19,169 bases of DNA from Actinobacteria bacterium 13_2_20CM_68_14. Lineage in GTDB: Bacteria > Actinomycetota > Thermoleophilia > Gaiellales > Gaiellaceae. The stretch is taken from assembly GCA_001914705.1 (NCBI GenBank), contig MNDB01000069.1:1-19169 (forward strand), written 5' to 3'. A model generated the notes under the pieces. The model had not been told where the DNA came from. It saw only the letters and a list, made by a program, of their open reading frames with translations, and searched no databases. A program made the position numbers and the translations under genes. Numbering within the stretch: the first letter of the stretch is position 1; each line of letters begins with the position of its first letter. Below, one piece after another: positions 7,506 to 15,576 of the stretch.

Positions 7506-8456
7506 CTAGGCCGGCGCCAGCCGCGCGGCCGAGATCGCGCCGCCGAGATCGCCGAGCTCTGACAGCCGGACCTCCGGCGGCCGGTCGTCGACGAAGAGGT
7601 GGGGAAGCATCGCCTCCCGGATCCGCGCGACGCCCGTCTCGCCGAGGCGTGTGCCGAGGCCGCCACCGACCACGACCGCCTCGACGTCGATCAGGTTGAG
7701 GGCCGAGGCGGCGCCCGCTCCCAGGGCGCCAATCGCCCGCTCGATCAGCTTCTCGGCGTAGGCGTCGTGCTCGTCCAGCGCGTGCTGCCAGACCGAGCTC
7801 GTCAGCTGATCGTGCCCGTGCTCCTCCATCAGCGCGAACAGCCTGGTTTCCACGCCGCGCTTCTGGTCGCGTCGTGCCTTGCGCTCCATTGCGGCGCGTC
7901 CGGCGTAGGCCTCGACGCAGCCCCGGCGCCCGCACGTGCACCTGGCGCCGCCGAGCTTGATCACCATGTGGCCGATCTCGCCCGCGGCGCCGCGTCCCAG
8001 CCAGCGGTGCTTCTCGACCATGATCGCGCCGCCGACACCGGTTCCCCACCAGAGCCCGAGGAATGTCCGGAACGGCCGGCCCGCGCCCAGCACGGCCTCG
8101 CCTTCGACCGCCGTGCCGACATCGTTCCCGACCCGCACGGGCACGCCGAAGCGGCTCGCCAGCGTCTCGCCGAGTGGGAACGGGTTCGTCCAGTTCGGCA
8201 GATTGCGCGCGTTGGCAACCGTGCCCGTCGCCTCGTTGACCGTGCCCGGGGAGCCGACGCCGATCCCGGTGAGCGCGGCGGGGGTGCCTCCGGCCGCCTT
8301 GGCCGCCTCCTCGAGCGCCTCGGCGATCGCGTCGGCAACGTCCGCGGGGCCGCCGTCCCTCGGCGTGGACCGACGCGCCTGACCGGCGACGGAATCGCTC
8401 TCGTCGATGACGACGGCCTGGATCTTGGTGCCGCCGAGGTCGATGCCACCTCTCAT
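7506..8456 (-). CDS. ROK-family sugar kinase
   Basis: ATP-dependent sugar kinase of the ROK family (glucokinase, fructokinase or N-acetylhexosamine kinase type), 316 residues, standard length. The phosphate-binding GIDLGGTK is at 4-11. The catalytic base should be Asp112 in GNDVGTAVEGE. The sugar/zinc motif is EIGHM (Glu160, His163), and the zinc site is CTCGRRGCVE with Cys173, Cys175 and Cys180. All key residues are present, so it should be active. There is no transcription-factor domain, so it is not a ROK repressor. Which sugar it uses cannot be read from the sequence. Upstream of the ATG there is no ribosome site; TAAGAA lies six bases before it, a weak hint of a leaderless mRNA. Confidence 0.93.
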   Translation of the reverse strand: MRGGIDLGGTKIQAVVIDESDSVAGQARRSTPRDGGPADVADAIAEALEEAAKAAGGTPAALTGIGVGSPGTVNEATGTVANARNLPNWTNPFPLGETLASRFGVPVRVGNDVGTAVEGEAVLGAGRPFRTFLGLWWGTGVGGAIMVEKHRWLGRGAAGEIGHMVIKLGGARCTCGRRGCVEAYAGRAAMERKARRDQKRGVETRLFALMEEHGHDQLTSSVWQHALDEHDAYAEKLIERAIGALGAGAASALNLIDVEAVVVGGGLGTRLGETGVARIREAMLPHLFVDDRPPEVRLSELGDLGGAISAARLAPA

Positions 8457-8482
8457 GGAGGGTTCTTAGCACCGGCTTCGCC

Positions 8483-8488
8483 TACGAT
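8483..8488 (+). promoter_or_regulatory. Candidate -10 box for the 78-residue protein gene
   Basis: TACGAT fits the actinobacterial TAnnnT -10 pattern and lies in the gap between divergent genes. It would place transcription start about 35-40 bases before the TTG start, leaving room for the AGGAGG ribosome site. No recognisable -35 box is seen. Confidence 0.35.
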
Positions 8489-8531
8489 CCAATCCACCGC
8501 CGGGGTCGAGACCGAAGTAGAGGAGGTCCTT

Positions 8532-8768
8532 TTGGCCGCAACCGAGCAGCCGATCAGCTACGCGCAGGACATCAAGCCCCTCTTCCGCGAAGGCGACCGT
8601 GAGTCGATGAGCGCGGCTTTCGACCTCTGGTCATACGACGACGTGGTCCAGAACAGCGACGCCATCCTCGGCAAGCTCCGGGACGGGACGATGCCCTGTG
8701 ACGGCGCCTGGCCTGAGGAGCAAGTCGACCTCTTTCAGCGCTGGGTCGACGCCGGAATGCCCGCCTGA
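8532..8768 (+). CDS. Small conserved protein resembling a heme-less cytochrome c domain
   Basis: Protein of 78 residues read from TTG 8532, fixed by AGGAGG at 8521-8526 five bases upstream. The start (SYAQDIKPLF) and end (GTMPCDGAWPEEQVDLFQRWVDAGMP) copy the frame of c-type cytochrome domains, which often open with a DIxPIF segment and close with a MPP...W..GAP segment. Here the CxxCH heme motif is absent, and the middle reads FDLWSYDDV instead. There is a single cysteine and no signal peptide. I recall similar stand-alone proteins in actinobacteria, none with a known function. Any relation to cytochromes is inference from pattern only. Confidence 0.8.
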   Translation: MAATEQPISYAQDIKPLFREGDRESMSAAFDLWSYDDVVQNSDAILGKLRDGTMPCDGAWPEEQVDLFQRWVDAGMPA

Positions 8769-8785
8769 GCAGGCAGAGTCAGCAG

Positions 8786-8810
8786 CCCACTGCGCCGGCG
8801 GCGCAGTGGG
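8786..8810. terminator. Strong hairpin, probable bidirectional terminator
   Basis: CCCACTGCGCC (8786-8796) and GGCGCAGTGGG (8800-8810) are perfect 11-base complements around a GGC loop. The hairpin sits 17 bases behind the 78-residue protein gene and between convergent genes, the expected place for a shared terminator. There is no T run on either strand, so release may be Rho-dependent or by stem alone, as often in GC-rich actinobacteria. Confidence 0.65.
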
Positions 8811-8861
8811 ACGAGCCCCCGCGCGGCCGTCACGGTGTAGATGTCCTCACCGGTCTGCGGT

Positions 8862-8895
8862 TGGAAGCGGACTCGAACCCGCGACCTCCGGCGTG
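8862..8895 (-). pseudogene. Decayed tRNA 3' half
   Basis: Read on the minus strand, this stretch carries the T-arm B-box GGTTCGAGTCC in full. Before it is CCGGAGGTCGC, as in the anticodon-stem/variable-loop part of many actinobacterial tRNAs. After it only CGC follows instead of the CCGC needed, so the T stem cannot close all five pairs (one base appears lost). No matching D arm, anticodon loop or 5' acceptor strand is found upstream. It is therefore a fragment, perhaps left by an integration event or an old duplication. Confidence 0.45.
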
Positions 8896-8910
8896 ACTGG
8901 CCGAGAAAGG

Positions 8911-9948
8911 CTAAGTCGTTCCCGCCGGCACGAGAATGCCGCGCCCCTGCAGTCGCCCGCCGTCGAGATCGGCCATCGCGTCGTTGATCGCGTCGAGCGG
9001 ATACCTGCTCGTGTGCAGGCGAACCTTGCCGTCTGCCGTGAGCGTCATCAGGTCCTCGAGGTCGGCGTAGGTGCCGACGAGGTTTCCGATGAACGAGATC
9101 TCGCGCGAGATGATGTCGATCGTCGGGACGACGAGGTTCTGCCCGTAGCCGATCACGTAGTAGAAGCCTCCGTCCTGGATCATCGCGATCCCGTCCTCGA
9201 CCGCGCCCTTCTCGCCGACGAAGTCGAGGATCACCTCTGCGCCCAGCCCGTCGGTGAGCTCGCGAACCGTGTCGATATGCGAGCCGTCGACGCGGACCGT
9301 GTGGTGGGCGCCGAGCTGCCGGGCGAGCGCGAGCGCCGGCTCGGAGGGATCGACGACGATGATCTCCGCCGGCGTCATTGCCGCCAGGCACTGGATCCCG
9401 ATGTGGCCGAGGCCGCCAGCCCCGATCACCACCGCGCGCGTTCCGGGGGAGAGGACGGGCAGCGTCTTCTTGACGGCGTGGATCGCGGTCAACCCTGCGT
9501 CGGCGAGCGCGGCGATGTCCTTCGGCTCCAGAGAAGGGTCGAGCTTGATTACCGACCGGGCGCTCGTGAGCAGGAAGTCGGCGAACCCGCCGTCCTCGCT
9601 GATTCCCGGGAAACGCCCGTTGACGCAGTGCATGTCGTCGCCGCGGCGGCAGTACGCGCAGAGGCCACAGGTGATGTAGGGGTGGACGATCACCGTGTCG
9701 CCGACCTCGACGTTCGTCACGCCCGAGCCCACTTCGTGGATCCAGCCGGCGTTCTCGTGGCCGAGCGTGTAGGGCAGCGTCACACCGGACTTCTCGGCCC
9801 ACTGCCCCTCCTGGATGTGGAGATCGGTGCGGCACAGGCCGGCCGCGCCGATCCGCACGACGACGTCGAGCGGCCCCTCGGCACGCGGCTCCTCGACCTC
9901 GTCCAGGGCCAGTGGGTCGTGGTAGGCGTGCAGCCGCGCCGCCTTCAT
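8911..9948 (-). CDS. Zinc-dependent NAD-type alcohol dehydrogenase
   Basis: Medium-chain dehydrogenase of 345 residues that should oxidise an alcohol to aldehyde or ketone. Catalytic zinc ligands are Cys39, His64 (with Glu65) and probably Asp150. Structural zinc ligands are Cys94, Cys97, Cys100 and Cys108. The Rossmann motif GAGGLG is at 176-181, and Asp200 at the end of the second strand points to NAD rather than NADP. Start ATG 9948 has GGAGG seven bases upstream and shares bases with the stop of the DUF59 gene (ATGA), although the frame is open further. As last gene of the amidohydrolase-DUF59-ADH set it matches the alcohol dehydrogenase of propane monooxygenase operons, where it oxidises the alcohol made by the monooxygenase. 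Confidence 0.93.
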   Translation of the reverse strand: MKAARLHAYHDPLALDEVEEPRAEGPLDVVVRIGAAGLCRTDLHIQEGQWAEKSGVTLPYTLGHENAGWIHEVGSGVTNVEVGDTVIVHPYITCGLCAYCRRGDDMHCVNGRFPGISEDGGFADFLLTSARSVIKLDPSLEPKDIAALADAGLTAIHAVKKTLPVLSPGTRAVVIGAGGLGHIGIQCLAAMTPAEIIVVDPSEPALALARQLGAHHTVRVDGSHIDTVRELTDGLGAEVILDFVGEKGAVEDGIAMIQDGGFYYVIGYGQNLVVPTIDIISREISFIGNLVGTYADLEDLMTLTADGKVRLHTSRYPLDAINDAMADLDGGRLQGRGILVPAGTT

Positions 9949-10646
9949 GTTCCAACCTCCTCCAGCTCGGCCCCCCGCCGGGAGCGGATTTGCAGCAGCG
10001 ACCGGCAGATGCTGCCGTTTACTTCCAGGCTCGTTCGCACGAGCCGCGCCTTCCGCAGCCACAGCGTCAGTTCATCGGCCGCCAGGGGCTCCCCGTTGGG
10101 CGCCACGAAGGCCGGCGCGTTCGGGTCGCAGCCGATTCCCAACTGCCCGCGCAACTCGAGGCACCGCCGTGCGTCGCCGTCGTCGGGGAGGTCGGCGACG
10201 CGAAGCGCGGTGACCTGCACTGGCGTCGCGCCGTCCGCCAGCAGCGCCTCGCACAACCTGGCCTGCCGAGCGACAAGCGCCTTGCGCTGGAACAGCTCGC
10301 GCAGGGCGTCCAGCTGGTCGTCGTCGGTCTCACCCGGAAAGGCCGCAGCGAAGCCTTCGCCACGCGCGATCGCGGCGTTGATCTCCTTGCCGGTGTAGTG
10401 ATCCTCCAGCCTGACTTCGATCCGGCCCACGTCCGGCAGCCGGCGCACGACGTTGCGCGCGTCGGCCGCCATCAGGTACGCAAAGTTGGGAGCACATTGC
10501 GGCGTCGGCAGCCGGAGCAAGATCTCCACGTCGCCGCTGGGCGACACCTCACAGGAAGTCACGAACCCAAGCGAGGTGATCGGCTCATCGAGCTCGGGGT
10601 CGTGGACCTCGCTCAGCGCCTCGAGGACGCGCGCCCGGGTGTTCAT
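9945..10646 (-). CDS. DUF59/MIP18-family iron-sulfur assembly-type protein
   Basis: Protein of 233 residues. The first ~90 residues form a DUF59 (MIP18/PaaD-like) domain with the DPE motif (Asp16-Pro17-Glu18) and a conserved cysteine, Cys51 in TPQCAP. The remaining ~140 residues are a mainly helical extension ending NGSICRSLLQIR, which I know from the DUF59 proteins of actinobacterial propane monooxygenase clusters. Family members help load iron or iron-sulfur centres, so a role in maturing a diiron or Fe-S enzyme is likely. It starts at ATG 10646, overlapping the amidohydrolase stop (ATGA), and its stop overlaps the dehydrogenase start the same way. Confidence 0.88.
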   Translation of the reverse strand: MNTRARVLEALSEVHDPELDEPITSLGFVTSCEVSPSGDVEILLRLPTPQCAPNFAYLMAADARNVVRRLPDVGRIEVRLEDHYTGKEINAAIARGEGFAAAFPGETDDDQLDALRELFQRKALVARQARLCEALLADGATPVQVTALRVADLPDDGDARRCLELRGQLGIGCDPNAPAFVAPNGEPLAADELTLWLRKARLVRTSLEVNGSICRSLLQIRSRRGAELEEVGT

Positions 10647-11695
10647 GCCGAATCGACGAGCTGTGCGTCCTCCCTTGCCGCCGGCTCCCCCGCTTCGTCC
10701 GGGATCTGAAACTCGTCCGGAACGTCGATTCCGTAGAGCTTGGCGGCGTTGAGGCCGAGGATCTTCTTCTTCCCGTCGGTCGTGAGCCGAGGGTAGTCCG
10801 AGAACTCCACGTCTTCCGGGGACGTCCAGTCTACGAAGCCTTCGACCTGCCACCTCGGCTCCCAGATCGCGTAGTCGCTGGCCCACAGCATCTTGTCCTC
10901 GCCGACCCAGAACAACAGCTCGCCCATCACCTTGGCGAAGAAGCGCGGCCGGGCGTGCATCAAGCCCCCGATGACGACCGCGAGCCCCGCGTAGACGTTC
11001 GGCTCCTGCGTCGCCATGAAGCAGAAGTCCTCGATCCGCGGCAGGCCGACGTGCTCGACGATGAAGTTCAGCTCCGGGAAGTTCGTGGCGACGTAGTCGA
11101 CATCCGAGACGTCGAACGCGTCCTTGTCGAGCGGCCAGATCGTCGGGCCTTTGTGCACGTGGATGTTCTTGATCCCGAGCGCCTGGCACTTCTCCAGGAA
11201 ACGCTGCGACTCGGGCTCCTTGAGCGACCAGCCGCGCGAGCCCTGATACCACTCGGCCGTGTAGAGCTTGACGCCCTGGAGGTTGTAGCGCTTGGCGTCT
11301 TCCTCGAGCTGCTTCAGGCCGGCCTCTCCCTCGCGCGGATCCCAGCGCCCGTTGGCGATCAGGCGGTCCGGGTACTTCTCGACCAGCTGCGAGTTCTTCT
11401 CCAGCGTGTTGAAGCCGTCGCGATACCACTCCTTCAGGTACGTCGACTGGAAGATGCCGACGTCGACGTAGCCGTCCTCGAAGACGTCCTTGACGAAGTC
11501 GTCCTCCGAGTACTTCTGGAACTTCTCGAGCGGCCAGTGCGTTTCCTCGGGCCCGAGGCCCATGTACGCGTGGAAGCACTCGATCCAGCCCTTCGCGTAC
11601 TGCTCCTGGCCGCTGACCCAGTTCGCTGGGCTCGCATCCCAGAAGTGGAGATGACCGTCGACGACGAAAAACGTGTCTCCGTTGTGGCTATACAC
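10643..11695 (-). CDS. Amidohydrolase-2 family protein of the propane monooxygenase operon type
   Basis: TIM-barrel metal hydrolase (amidohydrolase_2) of 350 residues. The metal motif HLH is at His15/His17. Further likely ligands are His179/His181 in NIHVHKGPTIW, His215 in VEHVGLPR and Asp274 in ASDYAIWEP. The sequence, including WDASPANWV and KGWIECFHAY, is very close to the amidohydrolase encoded behind prmABCD/mimABCD in Actinobacteria; its exact reaction is unknown to me. Start GTG 11695 is chosen because GAGGAGG ends seven bases before it and the homology begins there (YSHNGDTFFVVDGH), although the frame runs to 11779. It is first gene of a tightly coupled three-gene operon. Confidence 0.9.
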   Translation of the reverse strand: MYSHNGDTFFVVDGHLHFWDASPANWVSGQEQYAKGWIECFHAYMGLGPEETHWPLEKFQKYSEDDFVKDVFEDGYVDVGIFQSTYLKEWYRDGFNTLEKNSQLVEKYPDRLIANGRWDPREGEAGLKQLEEDAKRYNLQGVKLYTAEWYQGSRGWSLKEPESQRFLEKCQALGIKNIHVHKGPTIWPLDKDAFDVSDVDYVATNFPELNFIVEHVGLPRIEDFCFMATQEPNVYAGLAVVIGGLMHARPRFFAKVMGELLFWVGEDKMLWASDYAIWEPRWQVEGFVDWTSPEDVEFSDYPRLTTDGKKKILGLNAAKLYGIDVPDEFQIPDEAGEPAAREDAQLVDSA

Positions 11696-11925
11696 AGGAC
11701 GCCCTCCTCTGCTGTTGCGGGTGTAGGAGGCCTGAGACTGAGCACGCCGACGAGCGGGGCAGTGCACATGGCCGGGCACCGCGACGTCGTCGACCGCGAA
11801 AGCGGCGTGATCGAGCGGCCTGGTCTCTCAAGTGCTCCTCACGGGACGAAACGAGTAGACCTTTCCGGGGGCATCCTCTCACGCACGCCGTCCCGGCGCC
11901 ACCTCCCGGCGCGGCGCTGCGCTGG
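11696..11925 (-). promoter_or_regulatory. Presumed promoter region of the amidohydrolase operon
   Basis: This 230-base gap lies between the cyclase gene stop and the amidohydrolase start. It holds the GAGGAGG ribosome site of the operon and, near the cyclase stop, a small GCGCC/GGCGC stem (11896-11912, 7-base loop). I find no clear TAnnnT box at a sensible distance and no sigma-54 type GG-N10-GC pair that I would defend. No coding sequence is evident. Confidence 0.35.
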
Positions 11926-14900
11926 TCAGAACGGATTCACGCAGCCGAGCGGTTCGAGCACCGATTCGACACGCGCTCGGACCTCCTTCGAGGCGTCCGT
12001 CCGGCCCGCGGCCTCGAGCGCCTCTGCGAGGTCGAGCTCGAGGCATGCCGCGGGATAGGTGCGGCCGAGCTGGCGCTCCCGCTCGATCGCCAGTTCGAGC
12101 TGCTCGACGGCTTCACCGGCGCGTCCTTGTAGGAACGCGAGCAAGCCCTCCCCGGTGAGGAGCGCTGTCTTTGCATTCGCCGCAAGGTCAGGGGTCTCTC
12201 GAATCGACTCGGTCGTGCGACCGAGAAGCTCCGTCTCGCGCGCTGCGGCCAGCGCTCTCACGATTGGGACGGCATCGAGCACGGCTGGCCACTGTCGATC
12301 GGCGACGGCGAGGATCTCGTTGGTCAAAGAGCGGAGCTCCTCGAGCTCGCCGGTGCGCGCCAACCACGGCAGCACGACACCAGCCATGGGGATGATTCGT
12401 TGAGGCTCGCCGCTCGCAAGGGCCAGAGGTCGCAGCTCCTCGAGAAGCTGCTTGCTCTCGTGCGCCTCACCACGGCGAAACGCAAGGCCTCCGGCGACGG
12501 TCAAGTGAGAAAGTTGCGTCGACATGGCGAGTCCGCGGTCTCCGTAGTCCGGGAGAACAGCGTCCGCCTCTGTCCACCTAGCGGACGGAACCAGAAGCCA
12601 CATCGCAACCGACACCTCGAGGTAAGGCCCGATCGACCGGGGTGGAGGTACATCGGCGAGCCTGCGGCGAGCCTCTGAGACGCCGAGCTCGATCCGTTCG
12701 ACCGGCAAGTAACCGCATGCAGACCAGATGAAGTTGATGATGGCGCGGTACCCCTCCTCGTACTCGCCCGCTTCGGCCGCCGCGTCGACGATTGAGCTGA
12801 TGTCGTCCGGGGGTGCAATGCCTCGAACCGACTCCTGGGTGAAGAGGTTGATCGTGGCGTTCAACTCCGCGAACGAGTCGCCGACCCGACGTGCGACGCC
12901 GATTGCCTCCCTTGCATGGTCGACCGCTTCCGGCCGTTGTTTCAGCATCTCTAGCTGTGACTGGCGCGCCAGCGCACGCGCGAGCTGCGGTGACTCAGGC
13001 AGGCCGGCGAGAGCGGCGACGGCACCATTCGCGGAAGAGAGAGCCTCATCCCAGCGGCCCGAGAACCAACAGACTCTCGAGCGCAATCCGAGCGCATCTG
13101 AGCGCAGCTCGGCATCGTCCGGCCCGAGCATGCTCTCGACGGTGTCAAGTCGCCCGAGGGCGCTCTCGTTAAGCGCCTCCGTCATATCGAGCCGCGCGAG
13201 TCCAAGCTCGGCCACTGCTAGTCGGCCCTCGTCGACTGGAAGCTCGAGTGCACGCTCGAGCTGCAGCCTCGCGGCCTGGAAGGCTCCCCGGCCGAACGCC
13301 GCCTCGCTCGCGGCCAGCAACAACTCGTAGGCCTCACGCGACACGGCCGGGTCGTCGTCGCCGTAGGCGACGGCCTGGCGGAAGTGGTAGGCCGCCAGCT
13401 CCACGGTCTCGGCGCTGCGGTCAGGCGCGACGTCTTGGATCCACTCGCCGACCCGCCGATGGAGCTCGCGGCGCTCGGGTCGTGGGAGGGTCGCGTAGAC
13501 GACGTCGCGAGTGAGAGCGTGCTTGAACGCGAACTCGCGCATCCCCGCCATGCTGGAGTCGACGCTGTCTGACACGAGGCCGCTCCGGACGAGTGCTGCG
13601 ATCACCCCCTCGTCTACCTCGACGGCGGCCGGCCAGAAGCTACGGCCCACCACGCTGCAGCGGCGCAGTGCGTCGCGCGAGGAGGCCTCGAGACGGTCGA
13701 TGCGCGCCGCGATCACGCCGTGGACGGAGTCCGGGATCGAGACGTCGGCGAGCCGGTCGGTCGACACCCACCCGCCGTTCTGTCGCTCGAGCGCGCCTTC
13801 CTCGATCAGCATGTTCAGCATCTCCTCGAGGTAGAACGGATTGCCTTCGGCGCTCGCCAGCACGCGTTCACGGACGTCCTCCGGAACCTGCACCTCGCCC
13901 AGCAGCGAGGACATGAGGTGCGCGGCGTCCGCTGGCGAGAGCGGCGCGAGCGAGAGGGCGGTGGCGTTCTGTTTGCCCGCACCCCAGGTCGCGCGCATCT
14001 CGAGCAGCTCGATCCGGGCGGTGCAGAGGAGCAGCACCTTCGTGTCGGCGAGGTTCTCCGCGAGCTGTTCGAGCAGGTCGAGGAGCGCGCCCGACGCCCA
14101 GTGGACATCCTCGACGGCCAGGACCGTCAACTGCTCGCGACCGAGCGCCGCGACATAGCGAGTCCATCCTTCTTGCAGCCGCCGGCCGACTTCGTGTGGG
14201 TCGCCGCCCGCTGCGGACACGCCCGGGAGCGCGAACCCGATCGTCCACGTCGCCGCCTCGAGCACTCGCTCGGCCTGGTCCTCGGGGACGACCGACTCGA
14301 TCGCGGCTCGCAGCTTCGAGAGGGCGACCTCTGCTGGATCGGTGTCGAGGATGCCGGCGTGAGCTTTCGCCGCCTCCGCGAGCGGCCAGAAGGTGATCCC
14401 CTCTCCGTACGGGAGGCAGCGGCCCTTTACCAGGCGCGCATCGGGAAGCCGCTCGACGAGCTCCGCGAGCAGGCGCGACTTGCCGACCCCTGCGGGACCG
14501 AAGAGCGTGACGAGCTGAGGCGCGCGCTCGCGCTCGACCCGCGCGGCCACGGCGCTCAGGATTGCGAGCTCGTCGTTTCGCCCGACCAGCGGCGCGCTCA
14601 GGCCGGCGATGCCCCGCGTCGCAGGTTCCTGGTCACCAGTAACGGCAACGGCCACCCAGGTGGGGACAGGCTCGCTCTTCCCCTTCGCCTCGAGAGCCTC
14701 GTGCTCGCGGTACGTGATCGTGCGGCTTGTCGCCGCCTGCGTCCGCTGCCCGACGAGCACCTCTCCCGGCTCGGCGTGCTGTTGCAGCCGTGCGGCTACG
14801 TTGACGGCGTCGCCGCTGACCATCAGCTCGCCTCGTGCTGCGGCTTCGCGGCCGGCGACCACCTCGCCCGTGTTGACGCCGATTCGTAGCCCAACGTCGG

Positions 14901-15390
14901 CGCCGTGGCGGCCCTGGACACGGTCGGTGAAGGAAACGAAGCTCTCCCGCACCGCGAGGGCGGCCCGAACCGCCCGTTCGGGGTCGTCCTCGTGTGCCTG
15001 GGGAATGCCGAACACGGCGAGCACTGCGTCGCCGGCGAACTTCTCTGTCGTGCCCCCGAACCGCTCGACCTCGGCATTGATCAACTCGAAGAGCTCTCCC
15101 TGAAGCTCGCGGACGTCCTCCGGATCCAGCCGCTCGCCGAGCGCGGTCGACCCGGCGAGGTCGGCGAAGAGAACGGTTACGACCCGCCGTTCCTGACGGT
15201 CGTCGCTCGCCTCGCCGGCACGGCGAGCGTCATCCCGGAGGGCGATGCCGCAGTTGGAGCAGAAGGTCGCGCCGGCCGGCTGCTCGAATCCGCAGGCGGG
15301 GCAAGTCCGCTGGAGCGGTGCGCCGCACTCACTGCAAAAACGGGCGCCCGGAGCGTGCTCGGCTCCGCAGGAAGCGCAGACCAATGCCAT
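11926..15390 (-). CDS. Double zinc-ribbon, class III adenylate cyclase, AAA ATPase and TPR regulator
   Basis: Multidomain signalling protein of 1154 residues. Two zinc ribbons come first (Cys5/8/19/22 and Cys30/33/44/47). The class III nucleotide cyclase domain (about 68-250) has metal aspartates Asp77 and Asp121, adenine-specifying Lys117 and Asp194, and transition-state Asn197 and Arg201, so it should make cAMP. Next is an ATPase domain opening with LVGRNDEL (268-275), Walker A GPAGVGKS (298-305) and a Walker B/arginine-rich part as in STAND regulators. The last ~550 residues are TPR-like helical repeats. There is no DNA-binding domain or membrane segment, so it is probably a cytosolic sensor. 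ATG 15390 follows a TAGACT box by six bases, indicating a leaderless mRNA. Confidence 0.93.
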   Translation of the reverse strand: MALVCASCGAEHAPGARFCSECGAPLQRTCPACGFEQPAGATFCSNCGIALRDDARRAGEASDDRQERRVVTVLFADLAGSTALGERLDPEDVRELQGELFELINAEVERFGGTTEKFAGDAVLAVFGIPQAHEDDPERAVRAALAVRESFVSFTDRVQGRHGADVGLRIGVNTGEVVAGREAAARGELMVSGDAVNVAARLQQHAEPGEVLVGQRTQAATSRTITYREHEALEAKGKSEPVPTWVAVAVTGDQEPATRGIAGLSAPLVGRNDELAILSAVAARVERERAPQLVTLFGPAGVGKSRLLAELVERLPDARLVKGRCLPYGEGITFWPLAEAAKAHAGILDTDPAEVALSKLRAAIESVVPEDQAERVLEAATWTIGFALPGVSAAGGDPHEVGRRLQEGWTRYVAALGREQLTVLAVEDVHWASGALLDLLEQLAENLADTKVLLLCTARIELLEMRATWGAGKQNATALSLAPLSPADAAHLMSSLLGEVQVPEDVRERVLASAEGNPFYLEEMLNMLIEEGALERQNGGWVSTDRLADVSIPDSVHGVIAARIDRLEASSRDALRRCSVVGRSFWPAAVEVDEGVIAALVRSGLVSDSVDSSMAGMREFAFKHALTRDVVYATLPRPERRELHRRVGEWIQDVAPDRSAETVELAAYHFRQAVAYGDDDPAVSREAYELLLAASEAAFGRGAFQAARLQLERALELPVDEGRLAVAELGLARLDMTEALNESALGRLDTVESMLGPDDAELRSDALGLRSRVCWFSGRWDEALSSANGAVAALAGLPESPQLARALARQSQLEMLKQRPEAVDHAREAIGVARRVGDSFAELNATINLFTQESVRGIAPPDDISSIVDAAAEAGEYEEGYRAIINFIWSACGYLPVERIELGVSEARRRLADVPPPRSIGPYLEVSVAMWLLVPSARWTEADAVLPDYGDRGLAMSTQLSHLTVAGGLAFRRGEAHESKQLLEELRPLALASGEPQRIIPMAGVVLPWLARTGELEELRSLTNEILAVADRQWPAVLDAVPIVRALAAARETELLGRTTESIRETPDLAANAKTALLTGEGLLAFLQGRAGEAVEQLELAIERERQLGRTYPAACLELDLAEALEAAGRTDASKEVRARVESVLEPLGCVNPF

Positions 15391-15396
15391 GCGGCG

Positions 15397-15402
15397 AGTC
15401 TA
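15397..15402 (-). promoter_or_regulatory. -10 box of a leaderless promoter for the cyclase gene
   Basis: On the minus strand TAGACT is followed by exactly six bases and then the ATG at 15390. This is the usual geometry of leaderless actinobacterial genes with a TAnnnT box, and no ribosome site is present. No -35 match is visible. Confidence 0.5.
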
Positions 15403-15455
15403 CGGCGACCGTTGTTTCTCGGCCTGAGCACGACGCTGGTTGCGCGACCGGCTTA

Positions 15456-15467
15456 CGATCGCGATCG
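15456..15467. promoter_or_regulatory. Perfect 12-base palindrome upstream of the cyclase gene
   Basis: CGATCGCGATCG lies about 54-65 bases upstream of the presumed transcription start of the cyclase gene, in the gap behind the three-gene membrane operon. Its position suits an activator site. Alternating GATC-type words are common in GC-rich DNA, so chance is not excluded. Confidence 0.3.
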
Positions 15468-15576
15468 GCGGACGCGAAACCCGTGTTCTCGTCGAAAGCC
15501 CGGGAGCGCGGCGTGTTCGTCAGCGACGTGCCCGCTCCCAGGATCCGGCGTCGGCTCACGCTTGTTCGCCGCCGTT

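Noticed and set aside
8698..10398. Plus-strand open frame of 566 codons
   Set aside because: It lies opposite the alcohol dehydrogenase and DUF59 genes, which have clear motifs, and reads as arginine/valine-rich nonsense; a GC-rich antisense shadow.
10955..12058. Plus-strand open frame of 367 codons
   Set aside because: Antisense to the amidohydrolase gene; rich in Val, Arg and Asp with no family features.
13720..14889. Plus-strand open frame of 389 codons
   Set aside because: Antisense to the cyclase/ATPase gene, with no motif and skewed composition.
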